Source of the DNA: Martelella alba
GTDB lineage: Bacteria; Pseudomonadota; Gammaproteobacteria; Enterobacterales; Enterobacteriaceae
Reading direction: 5' to 3'
Assembly: GCF_005217455.1 (NCBI RefSeq)
Contig: NZ_SZPQ01000015.1
Span: 62,001 to 126,000, forward strand
DNA: 64,000 bases
Below are positions 27,077 through 37,687 of the stretch, piece by piece. The notes beneath the pieces were generated by a model, which was not told the origin of the DNA, did no database searches, and saw only the letters and a program-made list of their open reading frames with translations. Position 1 is the stretch's first letter. Each line of letters starts with the position of its first letter. The translations under genes and the position numbers were made by a program.

Positions 27077-29807
27077 ATGAATGTCGCATCGAAGGAAAAC
27101 GCAATAACACCATCACATCCGGTTGATGACTGGTACAGACTGGACGCCGCCGAAGCGCTCCGCCGGCTCGACAGCGCCGAGACCGGGTTGCGGCGCCAGG
27201 AGGCCGAGGAGCGGTTGCAGCTTTATGGCGCCAATGCTTTGCCTGAGCCGAAAAAAAAGCATCCCTTGCTGCAATTCATCGCTTATTTTAATGATGTTCT
27301 TATCTACATTCTGTTATTGGCGGCCGTCATCAAAGGCTTCATGACCCAGTGGGTGGATATGTTCATTATCTTGGCGGTGGCGGTCATCAATGCGTTAATT
27401 GGCTTTGTCCAGGAACATAACGCCGCAAAATCGCTCAAAAGCATTCAGGGCATGTTGTCCAATAACGCGGTGGTCATTCGCGACGGCGAGACCCAAACCG
27501 TCGATGCGCGCAGCCTGGTGCCGGGCGATGTCGTCGCCTTGCGGCCCGGGGACAGGATTCCCGCTGATCTGCGCTTGCTGGACGCGCATAATCTGTTGGT
27601 GGAAGAAGCGATTCTCACCGGGGAATCGACGGTCGTGGCCAAACAGGTGGCGCCCATTGAGGGCGAGGCGATCCTTGGGGATCGGCTGAATATCCTGTTT
27701 TCCGGCACCACTATCAGCGCGGGGACGGCCAAAGGCGTGGTCTTCGCCACCGGCGCCGACACCGAACTGGGCCATATCAATCAGATGATGGCCGATATCG
27801 ACCCGCATCCCACCCCGTTGCTAAAACAGATGGACAGCCTGGGCAAGTTGATCTCCTTGCTGATATTGGCGATGGTGGCGGTGTTGTTCCTGTTCGCTTT
27901 CTTTTTGCGCGATATCCCCTTCGCGGAATTGCTGCTGGCGCTGATAAGCCTGGCCGTCGCATCGGTTCCTGAAGGCTTGCCGGCCATCATTTCGATTATC
28001 CTGTCGCTGGGCGTGCAGTCCATGGCGCGGATTCGGGCCATCATTCGCCGGTTGTCGACGGTGGAAACCCTGGGGGCCATGACCGTTATCTGTTCCGATA
28101 AGACCGGCACACTGACCATGAATGAAATGACGGTCAAGGCGGTGATTACCGCCAATGGCAATTATCGGGTGGACGGCGAAAGCTACGCGCCGGTGGGGAA
28201 AATCCGACCGGAAGACAATGGCGAAGGCGAGGCGGTTATTGAGGCGGGCAATGTTTTGGGCCACTTTATTACCGTCATCGATTTGTGCAATGACAGTGGA
28301 ATCCGGCAAGATGAACAGGGGCGCTGGGCGATAACCGGCGGTCCGACGGAAGGCGCGTTAAAGGTATTGGCGGTCAAATCCGGCTTACAACTCAACGACG
28401 CGGCGCTAATAGAAAAAATCCCCTTTGATTCAGCCTATAAATATATGGCGACCCGCCATCGGATAGGCGCGGAACACCGGGTTTTCGTTACCGGCGCACC
28501 GGATGTCCTGTTTGCGTTTTGCCGGCAGGAAATGACGGAGGCGGGCGTACGGCCGTTCAATCTCGCTTTTTGGGAAGGGGAAGTGGCGCGCCATGCCCGG
28601 CAGGGATTACGCATGGTGGCCGCCGCGTATAAAAACATTGCGCCGGACAGCGCGCCCCTCGACCATGACACGCTGCGTCAGGACATGGTATTGGTCGGGA
28701 TCGCCGGCATGATGGATCCCCCCCCGGCCGGAGGCCATAACGGCCATAGCCCGCTGCCGGCAGGCCGGTATTCGCGTCAAAATGATCACCGGCGATCACC
28801 GGGAAACCGCCATGGCCATCGGCGCCATGCTCGGGATCGACACCAGTGAGCGCGCCATGACCGGCAATCAGTTGGAGCATTTGACCGACGAGGAACTCCA
28901 TACCGTCGCGGCGCAGTATGACATCTTCGCCCGAACCAGCCCGGAACATAAGTTGCGGCTGGTGAAAGCGCTGCAACATAACGGTGATATCGTGGGGATG
29001 ACCGGGGACGGCGTGAATGACGCGCCGGCCTTGAGACAGGCCGATGTGGGCATCGCCATGGGCATCAAAGGCACCGAGGTGACCAAGGAAGCGGCGGATA
29101 TGGTGCTAACGGACGATAACTTCGCGACCATCGCCAACGCGGTTCGGGAAGGGCGGCGCGTCTATGACAATTTGCGGAAAACCATTTTGTTCATGCTGCC
29201 TACCAACCTTGCCCAGGGGCTGCTGATCATCTTCGCCATTCTGGCCGGCGCCATAGTCCCGTTAACCGCCTTGCAAATCCTGTGGGTGAATATGGCGACC
29301 TCCACCACCTTGTCATTCGGTCTGGCTTTCGAACCGGCGGAAAGGGGCGTCATGAGACGACCGCCGCGCGAACCGGGCCGGCATATACTGGACCGGCATG
29401 CCTACTGGCGCATCGGCTTTGTCGGCGTGCTTATCGCCTGTAGCGCCTTTCTATTGGAATCGCTCTTGCTGCCGGGGGGCTATGGCAGCGAGTTTATCCG
29501 AACGCTGGTGATGCAAACGCTGGTTTCGGCGCAATGGATTTATATGTTCAACTGCCGGGTGAAGGATCGGTTCCCGCTTAGCCGGGACGTATTCGCCAAC
29601 AAGGGGTTGTGGCTGGTTACCGGCGCGCTCATTCTATTGCAACTGGCCATCATTTATCTGCCCTTCATGAACCGGGCATTCGGCACCGAACCGCTGCCGG
29701 CCTGGGCTTGGGCGTTATCGCTGTTGGCCAGCATCGTCATCTTCATCATTGTCGAAATCGAGAAATGGCTGGTCGCGCGGTGGCGATCGACCCCCCATGG
29801 CGCTTGA
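27077..29807 (+). pseudogene. Type II P-type cation ATPase, frameshifted in a C-run
   Basis: Two overlapping frames (27077-28849 and 28782-29807) make one P2-type ATPase. The first carries the actuator TGES, the TM4 motif SVPEGLPAII, the phosphorylated Asp in SDKTGTLT and the nucleotide domain. The second carries MITGDHRETA, the hinge MTGDGVNDAPALRQADVGIA and six C-terminal helices. The break is at eight Cs (28718-28725) after GGAT. With seven Cs the frames join as GMMDPPRPEAI and give 909 residues, normal for the PacL/Ca2+-type group. The nucleotide-domain KGAPE motif reads TGAPD here. GGAGGGG precedes the start. The gene is intact otherwise, so recent loss, phase variation or a read error are all possible. 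Confidence 0.88.
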
Positions 29808-29847
29808 CGCGGCAGCCTGGCCCGGACGGTTCCCGCCGGGGCCGTCC

Positions 29848-29943
29848 TTACCCGTAAACCCGGATAACGGCGAACAACAATGCCAGCAAAAGAATCAGCA
29901 GCGCGGTTGACCATGCCAACCGTTCGGCAAAGCGTCTCAACAT
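29848..29943 (-). CDS. 31-residue single-pass membrane protein
   Basis: Reads MLRRFAERLAWSTALLILLL then a further 11 hydrophobic and basic residues (ALLFAVIRVYG): one transmembrane helix with a basic N terminus. AAGGAGG lies six bases before the ATG, a near-perfect ribosome site, and the start is 11 bases after the stop of the flavocytochrome gene upstream on the same strand, so it is likely co-translated. It lies in the 147-bp gap before the convergent P-type ATPase. Small helices of this type often act as subunits or regulators of transporters or oxidoreductases, but no family is recognised. Confidence 0.6.
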   Translation of the reverse strand: MLRRFAERLAWSTALLILLLALLFAVIRVYG

Positions 29944-29954
29944 GGCCAGCCTCC

Positions 29955-31274
29955 TTATGCGAAATGATAACGTTCGGTATGGTACCTTGACATGGGAACG
30001 GCCAGATCCGCCAATGCCAGTTCAATGGCGTCCATCATGGGGTCAGGACCGCAGATAAAGTATTCATGTTTATCGAAAGGCGGCGGCAGGTGGCGTCTGA
30101 ACAGTTCGGCATTGATGAAGCCCCGTTCCCCGGTCCAGCTTTCGTGCGGCCTGGATAGCACATGCACCACGTTCAGGTTGAGCCGGGACCGCAGCATGTC
30201 CAATTCCTCACGAAAGATCACGCTTTCCCAGTCCTGGTTGCCGTAAAGCAAGAGTATCGGGCGCGGGTCGCCGCGATCGGCGAAGGTGCGCAGGATACTC
30301 ATCATGGGCGTTATGCCGATACCGCCGGCCACCAGCACATACAAGTCGGCCGGCTCGCTGAGAGTGAACGTTCCGTAAGGGCCGTCGAGATAAACCCGTT
30401 GCCCTTCGCGGACATGGGCAATGGCGGCGGTAAAATCGCCGAGGTTGCGTATGGACATGGCAACGCCGCCATCAGCGGCTTCAGCGCTGGAGGAAAACGA
30501 AAAGGGATGGGCGGTAATGCTAAACGGGCCCCCCCACACGGTCAGCCAACCGAACTGGCCGGGGGAAAACCGCAGGCCCGCATGTCCTTCCGGTTTCATG
30601 ACCAGCGTCGTGGTATCGCCGCGCTCCTTGATGATTTCCGCCACATGATAAGGCCGGCGCAGTTTGAACAGCGGTTTTATCAGGCGGACATACGCCAGCA
30701 GCGCCAGCCAAAACAGCGTCAATCCGATCCACAAGGTTTTTTTGACCGGATCCACCAAATACCGGCCCCAGGCGGCCATATGTAAAAGCCCGGCCGTCAC
30801 AGCCGCTATCGCCAGGATGATGTGTGTGGCGTGCCAGACTTCATAGCGTATCTTCAGTTTCGTCCGCCACACCGCCATGACGATGATGACAATAAGCGAA
30901 TATGTGGAGACCGATGCCCATCGGGCGCGCCAGGGAGCATGAAAAATATTGAGCAGCGCCAGCCGTTCCGGCCGCACGACAAATAGCAATAGCGGGTGGG
31001 CCAGAATCAACGCAAGGGCAATATAAGATAATTGTCGGTGAAAATGGTAAATAATATCCTCGCCCCAGGGTTGGGTCACCCATCTAAAGCGGGCCGTAAG
31101 GCCGAACTGCAAACCCATCATTGCCAGACCGGCATACCCGAGGGCAATGGACAGCTCGGTCCAAACGTCTCTGGCGGGAGGCAACGTACCGAATAGCAAA
31201 GCGAACAGCGGGGCGAAAATAAAAAAGATATACGTCATTAACCAAACGATATTGCGCAGTGCAAAGGTAACCAT
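29955..31274 (-). CDS. Ferric-reductase-like flavocytochrome
   Basis: A 439-residue membrane oxidoreductase. The N-terminal half (about residues 1-215) has six helices with paired His residues that can bind haem (YHFHRQLSYIALALILAH and WHATHIILAI...LLH). The C-terminal half is an FNR-type domain with FAD contact HPFSFSSS, NAD(P)H loop GGIGITPMM and the terminal CGPDPMMDAIE. It should pass electrons from NAD(P)H through FAD and haem across the inner membrane, possibly reducing ferric iron. GGGAGATAAC precedes the start. The 31-residue protein follows immediately. Confidence 0.85.
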   Translation of the reverse strand: MVTFALRNIVWLMTYIFFIFAPLFALLFGTLPPARDVWTELSIALGYAGLAMMGLQFGLTARFRWVTQPWGEDIIYHFHRQLSYIALALILAHPLLLFVVRPERLALLNIFHAPWRARWASVSTYSLIVIIVMAVWRTKLKIRYEVWHATHIILAIAAVTAGLLHMAAWGRYLVDPVKKTLWIGLTLFWLALLAYVRLIKPLFKLRRPYHVAEIIKERGDTTTLVMKPEGHAGLRFSPGQFGWLTVWGGPFSITAHPFSFSSSAEAADGGVAMSIRNLGDFTAAIAHVREGQRVYLDGPYGTFTLSEPADLYVLVAGGIGITPMMSILRTFADRGDPRPILLLYGNQDWESVIFREELDMLRSRLNLNVVHVLSRPHESWTGERGFINAELFRRHLPPPFDKHEYFICGPDPMMDAIELALADLAVPMSRYHTERYHFA

Positions 31275-31297
31275 GTTATCTCCCTGCCTGGATTATG

Positions 31298-31442
31298 TAG
31301 AGCCTATCCCATTAGGGCTATTTGCCATTTTGGACTTGGGCAGTACTCGATATTCTTATTTAATCCACATACGCGTCGGTTTTCGCGCGCTGTTCATGTC
31401 CAAATTGGCCGCGCTGATTACGCCTGCTGGGATTGGTTCTTA
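31298..31442. repeat. MITE-like palindromic intergenic element
   Basis: A 145-bp stretch bounded by imperfect inverted ends, TAGAGCCTATCCCA and TGGGATTGGTTCTTA. It has no coding potential I can defend. I believe similar sequences occur between genes in Serratia and Pectobacterium, but this is from memory. The left end (14 bases) also occurs at 4730-4743, likewise just upstream of a minus-strand start codon. Confidence 0.45.
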
Positions 31443-31444
31443 GC

Positions 31445-31516
31445 GATACCCGTCATCATTCAAGCCGCCGCTGAGTTGGCCGTGTTCGCCAGGCGACTTG
31501 ACGTATTCAAAGTATA
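31445..31516. repeat. Compact ERIC-like element
   Basis: A 72-bp palindromic element running from GATACCCGTCATCATTCAAG to an ACTTGACGTATTCAAAGTATA end. It directly abuts the MITE-like element. The gene-free region 31275-32322 contains this, the MITE, a half element at 31937 and the patA control sites. Confidence 0.55.
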
Positions 31517-31936
31517 TAAAGACTTTTGTGAAAAAAATAAAGAAGAAATAAATTGCCGTGGCAAATAAACTTTCCGACCGCGTTATCCCCGGCTATTTTT
31601 AATCAGTGTTGTTAAAGTTATTATGGCTGCAAAAGAAAAATACCGGAATAATATATGATAGAATTTGATGTTTAATAACGGGGGAACGGATGTCCGCGCG
31701 TAGCGCTGAAGTCTGCTTTATGTCGTCAGTGGGATGTCCGGTATTGTTGCCGGAAGCCTAACTGAACACCGCGGGGCAACGCGGCGGCGAGATCCGCGCA
31801 CTGTGTCATGAGTAAAGTGATTCCCCCCCATTGGCTTAAACAACAGTAACCTGGTAAATAAAGGGCACCACGTCAAACCATGCATAATTCTGGATAAATG
31901 TTTTTCCATTGAGGATCCGTGCGGTCACCCCATGCA

Positions 31937-31980
31937 TATAGACTCGTCATACTTCACGTTGCCTCGTTGTTGGCGGCTCA
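31937..31980 (+). repeat. ERIC-like half element
   Basis: GACTCGTCATACTTCACGTT followed by GCCTCGTTGTTGGCGGCTCA matches the left arm of the ERIC-like family. No right arm is nearby. Confidence 0.5.
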
Positions 31981-32088
31981 CATGCTTTTTCATCAAGGTT
32001 TGGGCCGTGAAGGCAAAAAAAATATTGTTAGCCGGCCTCTTATCTGATATAAAATCATCGCGAAAAAAACGGCTTCCCGCCGCCAAAT

Positions 32089-32127
32089 CGCACCAAAATA
32101 GGGATTTTATTGCCCCGGTTTGGTGCG
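32089..32127 (+). promoter_or_regulatory. Two NtrC-like enhancer sites upstream of patA
   Basis: TGCCCCGGTTTGGTGCG at 32111-32127 fits the NtrC pattern TGCACC-N5-GGTGCA with mismatches in the left half and last base. GCACCAAAATAGGGA at 32090-32104 has a perfect left half only. Together they also form a 9-bp inverted repeat (CGCACCAAA / TTTGGTGCG). They lie about 170-190 bp upstream of the predicted sigma-54 start, the usual enhancer distance. Confidence 0.55.
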
Positions 32128-32226
32128 TGTTTTTTTTATATCCAATGCTATTTCCTCGCGGTAAAATTTAATTCTTTTAAATTCCGTTTTTATCCTATTC
32201 TATTTTGTTCTATCTCCGGCCATTGA

Positions 32227-33792
<1,566 letters not shown>

Positions 33793-33858
33793 GGCAGGCT
33801 GAAAAGCGGCGGCGCGCCCGTCGTCGCTTTGGATAAGTCCCCTGGCCCCACCGGGATG

Positions 33859-36105
33859 TCAGAAGTGGGTATTCAGGCTCATATAGAATGTCCGGCCCGG
33901 TTCGTTATAGGTGGCGGCGCCGGCGCCATACATGTAGGCGCCGGTGGTCGCGTTGCCGGTGGTTTGCGCATTGCCCGCCCGGAACTGGCGCTTGTCGAAC
34001 AGGTTATCAATGCCCAGCGTGACGCTGGCGTATGTGTTGATGTCGTAGGTGCCGCTCAGGCCGACCACGGCATAGGGACTGACTTGCCGGGTTTCACTGC
34101 CGGTGGCCGGCTCGCCTTTATAATTGTACTTTTTCGGTTTCTGTCGCCCATACCAGGCTAACGTGGATTGCAGCGACAGGTTATCCCGCGCTTGCCAGCT
34201 CAGGGTGGAGTTCAGGGTATACTTGGGAATGATAGACAGGTAGTCGCCGGTTTCCTTGTTTTTACTTTCAATCATGTATGTCACGTTGTTACTCCAGGTC
34301 ACCGTCCGGGTCACCGGTATATTCAGCGTCCCCTCCAATCCCTGAACCACGGCTTTGGGTACGTTCTCCCATTGATAGATATCGGAAGCGCCGTTGGTGG
34401 TCGTGCCGGTGGGTAGGTAACCCGCTTCAATCTTGTTGCGGTAGTCATTGCGAAAATACGTCACGCCCGCCTGATAGCCATCGTGCTTGTATTCCAAACC
34501 GATTTCCTTGTTGATGCTGGTTTCCGCTTTCAGATCGCGGTTGCCCAGCAGATAACAGCCGCCGGTGCTGGCCGCGCAGCCCTGGCCGCGGCTGTAGAGC
34601 AGGTAGTTGGGGTTGGTCTGGTACAGGCTCGGCGCCTTGTAGGCGCGCGCGATGCCCATTTTCAATGTGAAATCGTCCCATAATCCCTGAGACAGGTTCA
34701 GCGACGGGCTCCAGTTGTCGCCAACGATGGAATGGTGGTCGAAACGCAGGCCCGGCACCAGCATGGTGGTCTCGGTCAATTCGATATTATCGTCGGTAAA
34801 CAGCGAAAAAATTTCCGCCGACGCATACGGGCTACGGCCGGTGCTTTCCAGGCCCGGCACGCTTCCGCCCAGGAAAGTTTGGGTGTTGGATGCCGGATCT
34901 TTCATTTTCTGTTGATTCCATTCGGCGCCGAAAGTGGCGGTCTGGTTGACCCACAGATCGAACGGCACGCTGATTTCGCTGTGCGCCAACAGACTGTCTA
35001 GCGTAATGGTGGAAAAATTTTCGTCGGAAAATATCCCCTCGGTGCCGCCGGCCAGCCCTTCGTCCATGCGGCTATTGCGAGTGCGTTCCAGTTGCAGGTA
35101 ATTGAGCGTGCTGACGCCGTTGTCCCAGTAGCCGCGGTAAGTCATTGCCTGTGTCTGCCGATAGATGACATTGGTTTCCTTGCCGTAGTTATCCCGTACC
35201 AGCTGGCTGGTGTTGGTGTTCTGGGTATCGCCCGCGTAGAGGTTCCCCTGGCGCGAGTAGGCGGTTTCAAACTCCAGGGTTTGTCCCGGCGCGACATTCC
35301 ATTTCAGCAGGGCGTCGATATTTTTATCGATAACGCCTTCACGGCCGGCCGGCAGGGTGTCGGCATATGTGCCGGTTCGCAGCGACTGATGGCCTTGGTT
35401 GATGTCCCAGGCGTCGGCCTGGGTCTTGCTCAGACCGCCGAACAAACGGAAGCTGAACAGGTCGTTAAGCGGCCCCTCAAGGCTGAAATTGGTGCGTTTA
35501 GTGGCGCCTTCATCTTTGTGCTGCGGCGCATTGAAATAGGTGTTCCATGACCCGTGCCATTGCCGGGTGTCTTTTTTGGTGATGATGTTGATCACCCCGC
35601 CGGCGGCGCCGTTGCCGTAGCGCGCGGCGGCCGGGCCGCGCAGCACATCGATATGATCGATCATTTCCGGCGGCACCCAGGCGGTATCGCCGCGGGTATC
35701 CCGCTCCCCGCGCCAGCCCTGGCGCACCGAGTTACGGCTGGTGACGGGCAGGCCGTCGATAAGCACCAGGGTGTTTTCCGGTCCCATGCCGCGGATATCG
35801 ATTTGCCGATTATTGCCGCGCTGACCGCTGGTGGAGTTGCCGGTGAGGTTGACGCCGGGCATGGTGCGGATAATTTCGGACAAATCCCGGGCCGGCGGCC
35901 GTTTACGGATTTCATCGGCGCTGATGGTGGAAACCCCGGGCGCCTGGAGGTTTTGTTGTGCGGCGGTCACCACAATGGTTTCGCCTGCCGCATTCTGTCG
36001 CCCGGCGTGTTCAGTGTCTGCGGTAGTGTCAGAAGCGGCCTTGGCGGCGGCGGTCAATGCCAAACCCAGCAGGATCGCTGAAGAATAGTGTGATAATTTC
36101 GTCAT
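33859..36105 (-). CDS. fepA: TonB-dependent catecholate siderophore receptor (FepA-type)
   Basis: A 748-residue outer-membrane receptor. A signal peptide is followed by the TonB box ETIVVTAA, a plug domain (about residues 45-175, with RQIDIRGMGPENTLVLIDG and DVLRGPAAARYGNGAAGGVINIIT) and a 22-strand barrel ending in aromatic F (YMSLNTHF). Sequence and the adjoining fes gene place it with FepA/IroN/PfeA, which import ferric enterobactin-like catecholates. It is divergent from fes across a region with a Fur-like box. Which catecholate it prefers cannot be told. Confidence 0.9.
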   Translation of the reverse strand: MTKLSHYSSAILLGLALTAAAKAASDTTADTEHAGRQNAAGETIVVTAAQQNLQAPGVSTISADEIRKRPPARDLSEIIRTMPGVNLTGNSTSGQRGNNRQIDIRGMGPENTLVLIDGLPVTSRNSVRQGWRGERDTRGDTAWVPPEMIDHIDVLRGPAAARYGNGAAGGVINIITKKDTRQWHGSWNTYFNAPQHKDEGATKRTNFSLEGPLNDLFSFRLFGGLSKTQADAWDINQGHQSLRTGTYADTLPAGREGVIDKNIDALLKWNVAPGQTLEFETAYSRQGNLYAGDTQNTNTSQLVRDNYGKETNVIYRQTQAMTYRGYWDNGVSTLNYLQLERTRNSRMDEGLAGGTEGIFSDENFSTITLDSLLAHSEISVPFDLWVNQTATFGAEWNQQKMKDPASNTQTFLGGSVPGLESTGRSPYASAEIFSLFTDDNIELTETTMLVPGLRFDHHSIVGDNWSPSLNLSQGLWDDFTLKMGIARAYKAPSLYQTNPNYLLYSRGQGCAASTGGCYLLGNRDLKAETSINKEIGLEYKHDGYQAGVTYFRNDYRNKIEAGYLPTGTTTNGASDIYQWENVPKAVVQGLEGTLNIPVTRTVTWSNNVTYMIESKNKETGDYLSIIPKYTLNSTLSWQARDNLSLQSTLAWYGRQKPKKYNYKGEPATGSETRQVSPYAVVGLSGTYDINTYASVTLGIDNLFDKRQFRAGNAQTTGNATTGAYMYGAGAATYNEPGRTFYMSLNTHF

Positions 36106-36325
36106 GTTGCATCCCGGTTTCGCCGTCGCTTTCGCCGCACAATGCTGGCGTGCGCGGTGGCGATGCGGCTTTTTTATTGTTAATAAGTCTTGAAAATCAG
36201 CAAAATAAGCTGACTCAGCCCCATAGCGGCCCTCATGGCCGAAAAAATTTTTCTCATGGGCAATCTGCCGTCTTGACGATAAAAAGACGTCAGCGCGCGA
36301 GAAGCTTTACACATTATTGCAAATA

Positions 36326-36346
36326 GAAATAATTATCAATATTATT
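36326..36346. promoter_or_regulatory. Fur-like box between fepA and fes
   Basis: GAAATAATTATCAATATTAT lies in the 265-bp fepA-fes gap and resembles the AT-rich, ATTATC-bearing Fur box (GATAATGATAATCATTATC). It is placed to repress fes directly (25 bp from its start), and possibly fepA, when iron is sufficient. Confidence 0.55.
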
Positions 36347-36370
36347 TGTTTTTATCTTTTGCGAGGCAAA

Positions 36371-37687
36371 ATGAGCGAGCCAGATCTGATGTCGCGAGCG
36401 GATGCGGGCAGTCCGGAATGGTGGCGCGAGGTCGCCCGGCAAGGCACCCCTTTGCTCAGCGAAAACCGGGAGGGCGGCTACCGGGCGACGTTTCTTTGGC
36501 GCGACCCGCGGGGGAACGAACACACTTCGGATGTCCGCCGGGTATGGCTGAACATCAATGGTCTGACCGACCATCACCAGGGCGGCGCGCCGCAAAGTCT
36601 GGCGCGTTTGCCGGGCAGTGATGTTTGGCATGGAGGCGTGGCGCTAAACCCCGCCTGGCGCGGCAGCTATTGTTTTATCCCCGAGCGGGGGGATCCGGTC
36701 GTCACGTCGCCCGCCGCCGGGCGGGAATGGTGGCGGGCGAGACTGGCCGGCGCGGTTCACGATCCTGTTAATCCGTTACGCCCCTGGATTGGCGCGCGCG
36801 GACATGCCCTGTCCGGGTTGCATATGCCGCTGGCGCCGCCGCAAACCCCCTGGCGCGAAGTCGATATGGCGCAAGGCGTGATAAAGGATCCGCCGCCGCC
36901 AACCGCAGTGCGGCGGTTTCGCTGGCGCAGCCGGCGTCTGGGCAACAGCCGGGATGTCTGGGTTCTGGTCACCGGCGCAAACCGACCTGAACGCCGGCCG
37001 CTGGCCCTATTGCTGGATGGACGGTTCTGGCGCGAGCAGATGCCCATTGCCGCGCCGCTCGCCGCTTTGACCCGACAGGGGCGGCTACCGGAGGCGGTGT
37101 ATCTTTTGATAGACAGTCTTGATAACGAACGGCGCGGCCGGGAATTGCCCTGTAATGCCGATTTCTGGCTGGCGGTGCAGGAGGAACTGCTGCCACGGCT
37201 GGCGGTCTGGGCGCCCTACCACGCCGATCCCGCCGCCACGGTGGTGGCCGGCCAGAGTTTCGGCGGCTTGTCGGCGGTATACGCCGCTTTGCAGTGGCCG
37301 CGGACGTTCGGTCTGGCCCTAAGCCAATCAGGATCGTTCTGGTGGCCTGATCGCGACCCGCTTTCCGACCCGCGGCCGGGCCATGGCGGCGAACTGTTGC
37401 GGCAACTGGAAAGGGACCCGGCCGCCGGCCGCGCCTTGCATTTGTATATTGAAGCCGGCATCCGCGAGCCGTTGATCGATGGCGTCAATCAACGGCTGGT
37501 GGCGTTGCTGGCGCCTTATGCCCGGCGTATCGTCTATCGGCGCATAGAGGGCGGCCATGACGCTTTATGCTGGCGTGGCGGGCTGCTGGACGGACTGGTC
37601 GCGCTATGGACCGGCGTGACGCCGAAGGGCGCCTGCTGTTATCCGGCGCCCTTCGGCGCCCCGTCAACGGGGAAAACAAGCGGCTGA
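36371..37687 (+). CDS. fes: Enterochelin esterase Fes
   Basis: A 438-residue cytoplasmic esterase that hydrolyses imported ferric enterobactin-type siderophores to release iron. An N-terminal beta-rich domain (about 1-160) precedes an alpha/beta hydrolase domain with nucleophile Ser in VVAGQSFGGLSAVY and probable catalytic His in EGGHDALCW. The start at 36371 follows GAGGCAAA. The frame also opens 18 codons upstream, but through AT-rich control sequence. It ends 49 bases inside the convergent fepC gene. Confidence 0.9.
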   Translation: MSEPDLMSRADAGSPEWWREVARQGTPLLSENREGGYRATFLWRDPRGNEHTSDVRRVWLNINGLTDHHQGGAPQSLARLPGSDVWHGGVALNPAWRGSYCFIPERGDPVVTSPAAGREWWRARLAGAVHDPVNPLRPWIGARGHALSGLHMPLAPPQTPWREVDMAQGVIKDPPPPTAVRRFRWRSRRLGNSRDVWVLVTGANRPERRPLALLLDGRFWREQMPIAAPLAALTRQGRLPEAVYLLIDSLDNERRGRELPCNADFWLAVQEELLPRLAVWAPYHADPAATVVAGQSFGGLSAVYAALQWPRTFGLALSQSGSFWWPDRDPLSDPRPGHGGELLRQLERDPAAGRALHLYIEAGIREPLIDGVNQRLVALLAPYARRIVYRRIEGGHDALCWRGGLLDGLVALWTGVTPKGACCYPAPFGAPSTGKTSG

